A program made the position numbers and the translations under genes. Shown piece by piece: positions 14,426-26,600 of a stretch of DNA of 64,000 nt (within the stretch, counting starts at the first letter, position 1; each line of letters begins with the position of its first letter). The DNA comes from Podocnemis expansa. Lineage: Eukaryota > Chordata > Testudines > Podocnemididae. The notes under the pieces were generated by a model, which saw only the letters and a list, made by a program, of their open reading frames with translations, did not search any database and had not been told where the DNA came from. The stretch lies in assembly GCA_007922195.1 (NCBI GenBank), contig ML682024.1:7945976-8009975 (forward strand). The letters run 5' to 3'.

Positions 14426-14970
14426 GCTCTTCTGGCAGCCACCATTTCCTCCCTAAATTCCCAGGAATGATATCAAAACTCACGTGACACTCTCTCAATC
14501 ACTAAATATGAATGTACTGCTTTGTTTGGACAGTGGAGTCTGTACAAAATCATCTGTGGGGTTCTTCAGACGTCACAAGAGTTTCCCTCCTTTCTTTAAA
14601 CACTCCCCAGTGGAGTGAAGTGCAATCCAGAGATCAGCAATAAATCATCACTGATTTTGCACCCTAACAGGAGCACTTGCTGGTATATTGAGAAGGTAAG
14701 TGCTCCCCTGTTGAGGTGTAGGTGCAGTGAAAAATACAGCATTTTCTCAATGATTCTCATTCAGATATTTCCTTCCTCTGTTATTCCTCCCTCGTTTTCA
14801 GCAGTAGGTCAAGTGAAAAGATTCTGCATTGTCTCTGCCTAGCACAGTGGTCATTCATTTCCTCAGTTGAGCTCTCAATTTTTTGGGTCTATTTCCATTT
14901 ACTGGTTTGCAGGGTTTTCTTTTTTTCCCTTCAGACAGGGTAAAAACTGTACTGATGCTCCAGAGCTGGA

Positions 14971-15068
14971 GGAAGAGTGATCTGAAGCACTTGGCATTAG
15001 CCACTGGCAGAAAGGATAGGGGGATAGATGAACCATTGGTCTGACCCTGTGTGGGCATTCTTATGTAC
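14971..15068 (+). mobile_element. CR1/L3-like 3' tail fragment
   Basis: Carries the block ATTAGCCACTGGCAGAAAGG ... GATGAACCATTGGTCTGACC ... GGGCATTCTTATGT, the conserved 3' end of an old amniote LINE/SINE tail. A second copy lies at 20525-20605. Confidence 0.6.
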
Positions 15069-15130
15069 GACCTCAATGGGAGCACTCAGCAATGTTGAGA
15101 AGGACAAGTGCTCCCATCTTAAGGCATAGG

Positions 15131-17175
15131 CTCCAGTGTGCAGTGTGTTTTCACCACAGATCAGATTTTTTTTGACCTTTCTCTATTCTCCCTTCTCCAT
15201 CCATTCAGTCTTTATTTCCAACTATCATTATGAACTGCAGGTAATCTGACACTGAGATAAAAGAAACTGCCTGTACTACAGTGCTCACTGGTGAGTAACC
15301 TCCAACCAGGAAATTTGGCCTTTCCACATAGAATATTGTACTGTATGTATGTAATTTTGTAAGTACCTATTTGGCCTATGTATGCATGAAATATTGTAGG
15401 TATGGAATATTGTATGTCTGCCTTAGCCCCACTGGGGCAAGTGTGGGGTGATCACTACTTTTCATAGACTTATTTCTTGGGAAAAATAGTCACCCCTCCA
15501 ATTTTTCTGTACAGAGGAATGCCAGTGCATGCACCAGTGAAATGAATAGCTATCACCATTCCCAGAGAAACAGCCCAGCAACACCCTGTGAGGGTGTACT
15601 CTTCTCACTGCTGGGTGGTGCCCCCTTTTGGAGATTAGTCTCTGATGGGCCAACCCCTCCTTTCTGGTCTTCCTTCCTTGCAGCCTGCCCTGCCCATAAG
15701 AGTAAGTTCTCACTGTCCTGCCCACTTCATTTCCACAGTCTCCCCATTTACTGCCCCATTCAGAACCACTGTGCAGTGACTGGAAGACCCACATGTGTAA
15801 TGTAAATTAGATTAAGACCTTTTACATGACCCCTACGAATTAGGTAAAAAAACCAAGGAGTCCTATAGCAGTTTTAAAGACTAATGACTTTATTTCTAAC
15901 ATGAGCTTTCATGGGTAGAATCCCCCTTCATCAGAAGCATGAAATAGAAACTTGTTTGCTAGGTGAGTATATAGGTGGGGAGAAGGGTACATCAAAAAGT
16001 CAGTTCAGTCTTTTTTCAGCAAACCAAATACCTTGTTTTGATTTTAAGAGTGGAACAATAGAGGGGAAAGTGAGAATGTTAACAGACGGGAAAAATTAAT
16101 TGCTTCACTAATTGGTTGGTCATTGCTTGTTGTCTCAGCCACAGTGGTTGGTCAAGGTTTGTTCTTGTGAGAGCTAAAAGATCAGGACTATTATTCTCAG
16201 CATCATAGAATGTAAGTCTCTAGCAGCACATGGGAAAACTTTGCAATTCATAACAAGCCCTTTTATTAACAAATCCACTGAGTGGATGAACAACCTCACA
16301 AACACTAAAATGCAATAGCCAACAGAGAGATAGCAGAATGGCTTTAACCCTATCACTGGCATCACTCATGTCTCACATCTCCTGCTGGGAGGCTCCCAGC
16401 ATCAGTGATTATTAATCTTCCTCCTCCTCCTTGGTCTCTCCCCAGGTGTACAGTGGCCAGGCAGCACCTTCTTATTGTGTCATTTTTAGTCCTACTTTTT
16501 TTTTATGCTCTAGTTAGACCCCACTAATTTAGTTCTTTCTTAGTCTTATCAACATCAGTGGGAATGTGTTCCCATAGCAACTTGAGGTTATTAGAGAATC
16601 CACCTAAATGTTACTACTGGGAATTTTGTTTTAACTGACACATACCTGCATGTTTTCCAGAACAGCACTTATGGTCCAGGGCTATCTGTTAGTCAACTGG
16701 TCATGCCAGTCTGGTTCAGGACCAAGGCCTTGTGTATTATACAAACCTCCAGCACCTACACTGCAATATGAATACTTGTATTTCACCTCAATATTCTAAA
16801 TGTAGTTTGTATCTTTTATACACAACACTGTCTGCTTTCATTGTAAAATTCCACTTGGCCTTTGCTGTGGAACGGTGAGCCAGCCTTGTGTAATCAACTG
16901 CTGTGTGTATTTTATGACTCTTTGCACTCTCGCTTCTCAGAAGATGAGTCCTTCACAGCCCCCAATCACCTGTAGTGAATCATGCTTTAGCTGTGATTTC
17001 CTGTCCAACTCCCACTAGGTTGGCCAACAAGGTAACTGTCACTTTCCATAATGGAAATGATTCAGTATTTTTGGAAATCATCATCCAATGTTCACTGACA
17101 GAACAGTGCCCCATTCTGTCCTGGACATGTTTCTATTTTAAAATGATCTGTTTTCAGTGTCCAATCCAGAGTGAG
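15131..17175. other. no supported gene; distal flank of SLC27A gene
   Basis: No exon chain or conserved protein is visible. It contains half of a foldback-family element at about 15846-15965 (CAAGGAGTCCTATAGCAG ... AGACTAATGACTTTATTT ... GAGCTTTCATGGGTAGAATC). The remainder is AT-rich unique-looking sequence. Confidence 0.55.
15846..15965 (+). repeat. half-copy of foldback repeat family
   Basis: One arm only: AAGGAGTCCTATAGCAG, AGACTAATGACTTTATTTCT, GAGCTTTCATGGG and CTTCATCAGAAGCATGAAA, in the same order as in the full palindromic copy at 51255-51770. Confidence 0.7.
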
Positions 17176-17181
17176 TTTATT
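17176..17181 (-). promoter_or_regulatory. candidate polyadenylation signal of the SLC27A gene
   Basis: A minus-strand AATAAA lies about 320 nt beyond the stop codon at 17498, giving a plausible short 3' UTR. No transcript support, and an alternative downstream signal cannot be excluded. Confidence 0.35.
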
Positions 17182-17497
17182 GTCTTGGGGAAAGACTGTC
17201 CATGGAAGAATAAAAAAAAAAATCCCATAGATCTTGTGTAGTGTAGGGATGAGGGGGTTTCAAGGTGGCATTCATATTTATAGAAAAAAAAATCAACTCT
17301 CCCAAATTAAGAGCACTGAAGGGTGGAACAAGTCACGGAACCCTTGTTACAAAATCACAAGATTAGCAGCAGATCTGAAAACAGCTGGAGGCAATTACCC
17401 CTCCATGGATGGATCCTAAGAAACACAAGTTGCAGGGGGCTTGGGTTCCTTGCTAGGGTGATTAACATTTTAGTTACATAAAGCAGCAGTGAGCCAC

Positions 17498-17674
17498 TTA
17501 GAGCTTCAGTTTCATGTCCACAATGGAGCTGTAGATCTGAGAGTTCATGGGCACAAAGCGCTTCACTGATTCGTCTAGGAAGAACAGTGGGTCCTTGATG
17601 AGAACTGGATTGAACCCCTCCTTCACCAGCTGCCCTTTGCACTGCTTGAATGTCCCTGTGACCTCCAGAACATC
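17498..17674 (-). CDS. SLC27A2-like: SLC27A-like exon 10 (C-terminus and stop)
   Basis: Acceptor GTCACACAG|GATGTT; 58 codons plus TAA. Encodes [34 protein letters not shown] and a terminal MKLKL. TGTFK and LVKEGFNP are hallmarks of FATP2/FATP6 C-termini. A foldback-family repeat starts about 30 bp upstream of the acceptor and contains the best branch-point candidate. Confidence 0.94.
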   Translation of the reverse strand, partial: DVLEVTGTFKQCKGQLVKEGFNPVLIKDPLFFLDESVKRFVPMNSQIYSSIVDMKLKL

Positions 17675-20600
17675 CTGTGTGACAAACACGCAAAATTGGT
17701 GCCAAGTTCCAAAGGGGCAGTTGTTAGTCTAGTTCAGTAAAACAAACAAGGACTCCTGTGGCACTTAAAGACTAACATATTTATTTATTGCATGAACTTT
17801 TGTGGAGAAAATTCCACTTCGTCAGACACTTTGAAGATGGGGGGGGCGGGACGCCTTACATAATGGGAGGAAAGAAACTGGCTCGCTTTAGTGGCCATGA
17901 CAGATACACTACTGTGGCTGTCTGCTGATGGAACCATTCCTTTCACTCAAAGAGGCATGGGCGTATGGCTCTCACTCTAATTTTAGCTTTGTCCCTGATC
18001 ATGCCCCTTGGAGAAAGGAAATACTATTATTCAGGGCTTGTCTACACTACAGAGCATTGGCTGATCTACCTATGCCAGCAGAAGTCCCTAGTGGAGATGC
18101 AATGAAGACATTCTGTCAGTGTAACTCAATGATTTGCATTCTTCTGTCAGCCCAACTGTTTCTACACCAAGGGTTGTGTGGGAATAACGAAGTTGCCTGC
18201 GGTATGTGTTTTGTTTGTGGTCTCAGCATGCCAGCAAAACCCCAGAGAAAAGCAGGACCTGATATTACCAGCTCTTGCAATAACTGGTCTTTCCTATAAA
18301 CCACCAAGTCCTGGACTCATGTAATTATGTGATAATCTCAGCTTTTTAAAATAAAAAAAATTATCTCTCAGCTCTTATGGTTGCAGAGAATAGCTTGAAA
18401 CTGTGACATCAGTGTGACTGTAAATGGCCAGCAACCAAGAAGGACAAAAAGAAATCTTTAATTTACTAGTGTCAGGTAGGCTTAGAAGCTGTGCCTAACA
18501 GCTTGGGGGGGGGGTGCCTAATCTGCATGGGTCCTGTATTAGCATGAATACACAGAGCACCATTGGGTATTAGCATACTGAGTGCAGCACATAGTGGGTA
18601 ACGGTATTCGGGGTTAATCTGATCACTAATCTGTCAATATCTGTAATTCTACTGAGGGGAAAATATAAAATACTGTCTTTTGTGAATTCCTACTCTCTGT
18701 TTGTTTCAAATCTATCTGGGTTAGTTATAGGGTAAAAACTAGCCTTAGTTAAGAAGACGCCTGTAGGAAAGATGACTACATGTTTCAACCTGAAAGAAGT
18801 TGAAAGAGGAGGTGGGGGCTTTAGGTTATCTTTGTCTCTCCCCTATTGCTTCCCCTGTCTAATGATAGATCTGGCTAGGCTTCTTTTGAGGCCTTTGCTA
18901 TTTAAACAGAAGTAGCTGTTTGCAGCTGCTTGAAATTAAGAGCTGGAATTACTAAAAACAGAAGCAAACATTCTGGGTGTGTTCACACAGGCTTCTTATT
19001 TCAAAACAACAGAGGTTGTTTTGAAATAAGAAACAGCATGTCCACACGACGTACTCCCATTTCAGAACAAGGGGTTCCCTTGTTTCGAAATAGGAGCCGT
19101 GTTTTGAAATGGCTTAAACCTCCTTCTGTTTCAAAACAACCCCATGGGGACATGTTGTTTTGGAACAAATTGTTCCGAAACAACATTTGACCTTCCTCCC
19201 AGGGTGCCCCCTGGCTGGCAGAGGGGGACTGCAGACCCCGGTGGGGTGAAGCGGAGCCAGGCGCATCACCCCACCAGCTTCAGGTGGGGGGAAGCGCCCA
19301 GCTCTGCTTCACCCTGCCGGGGTCTGCAGCCCTCTGCAGACCCCTGTGGGGTGAGCCGCCGGCTCCTCTCACCCCGTGGGGGTCTGTAGCCCCCTGAAGC
19401 GAAATAACATGTCCACACTGTGGACATGCTGTTTCGTTTCCCTTATTTCAAAGACACTTTTTTTGTCTTTCGAAATAAGGTGTTTTGAAATAACACATTA
19501 TTTTGAAATGCCTTGTTTCAAACCGTCTTGTTTCAAAGAGTGACTAGCCAGTAGATGGCACTGGTAGATGGCTGGCATGAAAGACACTCCTTACGAACCC
19601 TAGGGTTGGTTGGAAGGCCTCATTAGCACTGATTCCCCAGATCAGTGCCAGTTTTGCCATTAACTCTTATATGTTCTGTTATGTGCTGTGGATTGTTGGG
19701 AACTTTACTCTGTACTGATTTGCTAGATCAGTGATTTCTGTTATTTGGCCTTTTACGCTCTGTTTTACTACTAAGAGTTTTGTTTATTACATTCAGACTT
19801 GTGTTTTGCAAAGTGGGGAAGCCTTACCCCTTTAGGGTGCCCAGGAAACAGTGCAGGATTTCCCAGAAATCTAGGTGGGCGCTTCAGCTGGTTGGTGGTG
19901 TCACCTTATTGGGAAACTCCTAGGTACAGAACCCAGCCCTTGCTCCGCAAGCCTGCCCTGGCAGAAGGGTTACACTAGGTAGATTTTTGCAGCTGAAACC
20001 TCTTTGGTGAAAAATGTAGATTCAGCACCACCAGAAGCTGCAAATTACAGTTCATTTGGAAGAAAAAAACCCCAAAAACTGTTAAAGTCAGTATATATCA
20101 TTTGGACATATTCTAAATGAAACAATCAATTTTTCAGTTCAAACAGACTTCATTTCAGAACATCACTCAATTTTATTTTTCAAAAATGCTCAAATCAAAA
20201 CAAAACCTTTCATTTCAGGTGGAAAAAAACATTTCATTCAGGAGGAAATAAGTTTGACTTTCTGATTCACTTAAAATTTCAAAAATTGACTTCAATATTT
20301 TGTCTTTGAAATTTCAACCCCCCCCTTTTTTTTTTAGGATTACCAATGAAACAAAAATACCATTATTCCCACAGCTCTACACAAAATGTATTGTCCATGT
20401 TTAGCCTAGAGAAGGCTTTAAATATGTGTTGTTTAGGGGTGTAACTCAGAAGCATAATTTCTGTGTAAGGGGATGATTCGCTTGATAAACTGCCATGTTC
20501 TTTTCCTTCCCTTGGAAACACCTGGTATTGGCCATTGTGAGAAGACAGGATCCTGGGCTGGATGGATCATGAGTGTGACCCAGTATGACCATTCTTATGA

Positions 20601-23600
20601 TTATATTCTAAGAATGCTGCATGAAATGGTTTCCCAGAGACTGGTATCACATTAAACCCTTTCTTTGTGCTGTAGTATTATTGGCTTATAGCAATAAAAT
20701 TGGCTGACATTGGTTATTTGGTCTCTTGAGTATATTTCATAATAGACCAAATTGTGGTCAAGCCACTGGGCAACGGTGTTGCTGATACAGGGTCTTCCAC
20801 CCCCACCTTGGTCTTAAAAAAAAAATGGCCAAAAGAGTGTCTTACCTGCAGGCGGACAAAGCGAGGAATGGCATAGCTTGGCAAGAACTCCTTGGCATGT
20901 GCGTAGAGTTTTTCACCATCAAAGACCATGTCTTCTTTCAGTCGAATCGCTGCCATCCCAGTTTTGCCTTCGTGTCCTGAAATGCATTCACAAATCATTG
21001 GGCTTGGTCTACCCTAGCTGTTTTAAGTTATTATGTAAAGCAGGCATTAGCTGGCACAGGATAACTTTGGCCCTGTCTACACTGCCCAGTTAACCTGGGT
21101 CTGAGCACTTGGGTTAGTCTAGCCCAGGTGTGAGCATTCCTTTTTGCTGTCTCTGTGCTCACTCTTATGTGCCCTGAGGGCACATCTGAGAGGTCTTTGC
21201 ATTTAAATGCTCTAGGCCAGGGGTCTCAAACTCAAATCACCATGAGTGCCACATGAGGATTAGTATGTTAGCCCAAGAGCCACACCATTGAAACTTTTTC
21301 ATACAATATTGCAAATATCGGTAACAATAGCATCATGTGGGCCACAGGAAATAGCTTTAGGGGCTGCATGCAGCCCATGGGCCATGTGAGACCCCCTGCT
21401 CTCAGCTTTGTCCCCAATCAATTGTGTCAATGGCAGAAGAGCTCATCTATTCTTCAGGGGGAATTGTGGGAAATGCATTGGAGGACTTACAAGAATTTGA
21501 GAGATTTGCCCTCATTGCAAAATGGGGAGGTTCCAGCAAGAGTTGAAGGTGAGCCTGGGTCAGGGCTATAACTACAGTGTAGCGAAGAGGGCAAAGTCTC
21601 AGGCGCGCCTTGAGGAGGGAGCCACGCCAGAGCTTTCCTGGACCTTAAAGGCACATTCTGCTGGGAGCCAGGGAAGGCACTTCCTGCCCAGCTCTGGCTG
21701 CGGCAGGGAAGGGACCCCCCTGCTGGCTCTGGCTGCTGCCAGGAAGGGAACCCCCTGCCAGCTCTGGCCATGGCTGGGTAGGCCCCCCCCGCCAGCTCTG
21801 GCCAGGGACGGGGAAGGGATTCCCCCCCTTCTGGCTCCTACTACAGTGGGGTAGGGACCCCCCCAACTGGCTCTGGCTGCTGGGGGGGTTATGTATGGCT
21901 CTGGATTGGGGCCTAGGTCGAGGGCGGGCGCCTTTGGGGCTGCTTGCCTGGGGTGCCAAAATGTGGAGTTAGGGCCCTGGCCAAGTTATAACTCAACTGT
22001 ACAGCTGAGTGAATGACCCCAGACTCAAAGCACTTCTGGACCCACCAGGCCAGAAATTTTCCTGTGTGAAGTGGAGAGAGGTTTGAACTAAACTGGGGAG
22101 GCAGGCCAGGTTAGCTTAGCAATGTCAAGATATCCTATGAGGTGCTAACATAACACCTACAAAATCTAGTCTAGATGAGGCTGAGTAATAGATCTTTAAA
22201 CTCAGAATGAATGTCATGATCATCTAGTCTGATCTCCTGACAATCAGAGGCCAGAGAATTTTACCCAGCCTCCATTGAGGGATGTCATAGCTTCTGTTCA
22301 AGCCACAGCAGCTCTGTTCGAAAAAGACACCCAAACTTTAAGTGATGGAGAATTTACCACATCCATAGACCAGCTGTTCCAATGGTGAATTCCCCTCACT
22401 CTTAACATTTGCTCTTTGCTACCAGCCTCAGTGTGTTTAACTTCCAGCCATTTGCTGCACCTTTTGGTGCTCGATGACAGAGTCATCTGTTGTCAGAAAT
22501 CTCTTCTCCATGTAGGAAGTTGTAAGTTGTACTCAAGTCACCTCTTCTTTTGGATGAACTCAATGGACAGAGTTGTTTTAGTTTCTCACTCAATGGACAG
22601 AGTTGTTTTAGTTTCTAGGCTTTGAATCATTTGGTTTGACAGGAAGAAAATTGTTATTGTATTTTTTCTAGACTTGCTGGTGAATCAAGATATTCCTGAT
22701 TTGCCCAGCACTAATGGCTATAAGCTGAATCCCCGGTATAAAATGGAAGGATCTGTAGATTTTTCAGAACACTGAGCATGGACTGCAACCCCTTGAATAA
22801 TATAATTATACTTGCAGTGGAAGAACTGTGTCTACATGGTTTTTCACAGATTTCTTCAATCCAAGAGTACTTCATCCCTACAGATTCAGACCATGACATT
22901 GACATGCTATGCAATGGCTTTTAAAAGCTGTTTCATGACAGGTGTGCCTGGGGTGAACCACAGTGCCAAGTGATGTGAAATGTCCTGTTGCTGGATACAC
23001 ACCTGGGACTGGCACCCCATACACATTGACTTCCTGAATGAACGGTACCGCTGCCAGTGTTGTTTCCACCTCTGTCGTGGCAACATTCTCCCCTTTCCAG
23101 CTGCGGAGAGAGAGCAGAGGAATCAATTTGGAGATATCCATCCTCTGGATTCACACATACCAAGGCCAGAAGCCACCTTTGTGACCTTTAAGTTAGCCTC
23201 CTCTATAGCTAGGCATGGAAGGTACATTGTAGACAAACCAATATAGGTAGGTGTGGAAAAAACCTCAAATCACAAACCTCTACAGCTAGGCATGGAAGGT
23301 AAATGGCACACAAACCAATGAAAAAATACAGACACACAAACCACCACCACCACCACCACCAAAATATTTCCATCAATAATAATCTAAATTTACAGCTAGG
23401 CAAAGTAACCAAAATTCAGCTCATATTTGCTGATTTAAAGATATTTACTTTGTATATTTTGAGACATGATGTTAATCATTTGTGTTTTAATGGCTCTAAC
23501 TTTTTATCAAAAATAACAAGAAGTCGTGTGGCACTGAAAGACTAACATTTATTTTTCACATGAGCTTTCGTGGGAGAAAATCCCACTTCGTCAGATGCTT

Positions 23601-26600
23601 CGAAGATTGGTGAACTTACAGAATGGAATGAAAATAAATGCAAGGGGGTGTAAAACATAGGATCAGGTCATACAGTAACAGCAAATCAGAGCAGTTGTTA
23701 GGTTCAAACCTTGGAAAGCCAGAAGTCAAATTACCTTTTCTGTAAGTTTACCCATCTTCGAAGCATCTGACGAAGTGGGATTTTTTCCGATGAAAGCTCA
23801 TGCGAAAAATAAGTCTGTTAGTCTTTAAGTGCCACATGACTCCTTGTTATTTTTGCTGGACTAGACTAACATGGCTATCCCTTTGAAATTTAACTTTTTA
23901 ACTCTCAACATCTACTGGCATTAAATAATGGTCTGACCCTCCTTCTGCCCTGCATTCTTTTGTTCAACTGTGAAAACTTAAACCAATAAATATCTAAAAA
24001 AGTCTTTAAAATGAATGTTGATCTCATCAATTGAAAGTATTCAGAAATAATCTTAATTCTGGCAAACCAGCTATGGTTTGATGCTTGCTGTTGGCACATA
24101 TTGAGTATCCATCAGGGGGCACTGCTAGCATAGGAATACACAGACAAGCCATAGGATGCATCCACACCCCACAAAAAGAAGCAAGGAGTTCTGTGGCACT
24201 TAAAGGCTAACACAGCTGCCCCTTTGGAACCACACAAAAAGACTCACAGCAGCGTGTCTCAGACCACAGGTCAACTGACTTGGCTTTGTGGAGTTAAAAA
24301 TAGCAGTGTACAGATTTGAAGCCAGCTGGAAAAGGGTGAAAGGGGATGAACTCAGAATTGTGGATCCATCCTGAAATCGAACATCCCAATGTTCCCTCTA
24401 AGCTGATGATGCAGCTGAGCAACTTATGGATGCAGCTGAGCAAGTTCCCTACCCATTCCCTGTCCCGGGACCGGGCCCCTGAGCCACTGCCCATCAGCTC
24501 CCCAAGTGCATCCATAACTTGCTCAGTTGCTTCACCAGCTTAGAGAGGGAACACTGTATAGATGTCTTTTTGTTCAAACTTTAGCAAATTAATAAAACCA
24601 CAGTATTTCAGTTTAAAATTTTTATTAAACAAATATGAAGCAATGATGCTGCCTATCAAGCCTCCTCTACACCTCAGTTTTTGATGCCTGTCTTTGTCAC
24701 ATTTCCAGAATGCATATACAGAGTCTAGGTCAACCTTGAATCCAGCACTTAGATATGACTTGATGTGCATTAGCATGTCTAGATGAGAAACATCCAACCT
24801 GTTACGAGGTTCTGTCTTAATATTATTCATTAGACTGAAGCCTCATTCAGCATCTGCACTAGACTCTTGAAATGTACCACATATATCAACCAACTGGGTC
24901 AGGAATGGGAACTTATCTTCTGTCAGTGTATAGGTGACAAACATCTAAGAATGTGTTCAGTGTACCAGCCATTACCTTCTCCAGAACAACAAACATTTTG
25001 GTTGTCTGTAATTTCAGCTCACCTTTAGAAGATGTGAAAATACATAAAGAAAACGTGTAAGAAATTACACTGATAAGAGCTGATGATCACAGATAACAAA
25101 AACAATTCTATTATTTTTTAGAGATTCCTAATGAATGTGCCAATTCTGACTAGAGCTCACTCATTGAGCTAAATGAAGTCACCCTGATTTAGGCCTATAT
25201 ATTACTTGAGCTAATGTTAGTTAAGGTCAATGACAGTTTTTCCACTTCACTGAAAAAGTTAGATCAGGCTGCCTTCCCTCTCTGCTACAATCCCCATCTA
25301 CCAGTTTTGTGTTGTTCTTGTCTGCAAGCTTTGAACTTTCCTTTACCAGCTTCCAACTGAAAACAGAGCTGTACTAAAAGTACATGGAGGGGACACCTCC
25401 TCCTAAAGCCATTGTTTATGGCACTTGGTAAAGATATCAAAATGGGACGACATGTGGTTTGCCTATAATGTATTGTCAGGGCCATTCACTTAAATGTGAG
25501 CACAAGGTGGGGTGTGCCTCTTGGATACCACAGAGCCAAGCATGTGTGAATGCCTATTATAGTGAGCCATTGAGAAATCCTGGGATGGAAAGTGCTGTAG
25601 AAATGCTGGGTGTTAATAAGGTAACATAAGGTTCTATACAGTTCTCTGTGTTTATTCTGAATCTTGGGTGGAATTTGTGTGTTGTGTCTACCTATCTCAC
25701 TGTTTCCCAACCTGTATGCCAAAGCACACAGGTGTGTCACAACATTTTTTGAAAAACTACTCAAAGAGCTCTGGATTGGCTCATTGGCTCATGAAAATAT
25801 ATGGCTTTATTTGGAAACTATATGGCAGTGTGCCTCAAATGAATTAAAGGTAGCAAGGAGTGCCATGGCAGAGAAAATGTTGAGAACCACTGACCTATCT
25901 GGTAGCAATGACTTGAAAGGGAAACAATAGGTTTCCTTACACATCAACCCTCCCCTCCCCCCCACATGGCATGATCTTATCCCCCGCTTCTAATCTGCCC
26001 CAGCCTGGGTGGCCCCCAACCCAGCTCCGATCTCCAACTTCTGCTCCCTGGGAGCCCTGACCCCGGCTCCTCCTCTCCCTGCTTCTGCTCCCCGCCAGCC
26101 CCGACCCCAGCTCCTCGGCTCCCCGCTTCTGCTCCCTGCCAGCCCCACCCCAGGCTTCAAGGCACCCAGGAGAAATGTTTCTGGGGCCAGGTATGGCTTG
26201 TGGCTGCCTGACCTGCGCTGGGGTCAGTGCTTGCTGTGCCAGTGACTGGCGGCAGCTCCACCACTGCTCACTGGTGGAGTTTACAAGGGAACATTGGTCC
26301 ACACTGTTATTTTCAGCCTGGTAGTGTGAGCCCTGGCAGCCCAAGCCAGTTGACTTAGCACAAAGATTTGATGCCATGGAGTTTGGGTTCTTTTGCCGTG
26401 TAGACACACCCTTACATTCCTGAGTCACTTTGCTGCTTTTGACAAGTTCCAAAAGTGCAGTCTAGTTCAGCAAACAAACAAGGAGTGAGATTTTCTCCCA
26501 TGAAAACTTACGCAATAAGTCAATTTGTTAGTCTTTAAAAGTGCCACAGGACTCCTTGTTTGTTTTGCTGCTTTTGACAGTTTTTTTCTGAGAGCTTTAT

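Larger units (their letters stand above)
4930..15130. repeat. tandem array of ~0.65-0.75 kb units, two alternating subtypes
   Basis: About 15 diverged head-to-tail units. Each carries, in the same order, a TCTAAACCACAGCACTCTCTGG box, TTGCTGGGTTTCCATGGAGA, a pyrimidine tract ending in CCTAG, an AACAATATCCAAACA box, CTAAATAAGAAAGTG, and GGAGCACTTGCTGG followed by GAGAAGGGTAAGTGCTCCCCTGTTGAGG. The terminal donor-like box lies near 5094 (degenerate), 6427, 7203, 8315, 9028, 9717, 10424 (degenerate), 11082, 11722, 12416, 13118, 13859, 14695 and 15102 (degenerate). Subtype A has TTTCTGCAGTGGAGTCC before the end box. Subtype B has TTTCTGGAGTTGACTC. They alternate A-B from about 5.6 to 11 kb and then become A-rich. 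Most units have stops in every frame, so coding is not supported. The short frame ending STCWNIEKG before the donor recurs in several units. Three later insertions interrupt the array (7471-7950, 13265-13325, about 14255-14425). Confidence 0.85.

Noticed and set aside
21487..21959. Overlapping Ser/Pro-rich frames on both strands
   Set aside because: Minisatellite core of a GC-rich MITE-like element; both strands open for the same compositional reason.
23708..23890. Possible independent SINE from the TAGTCTAGTCCAGC text
   Set aside because: It is the right arm of the foldback element whose left arm begins at 23508.
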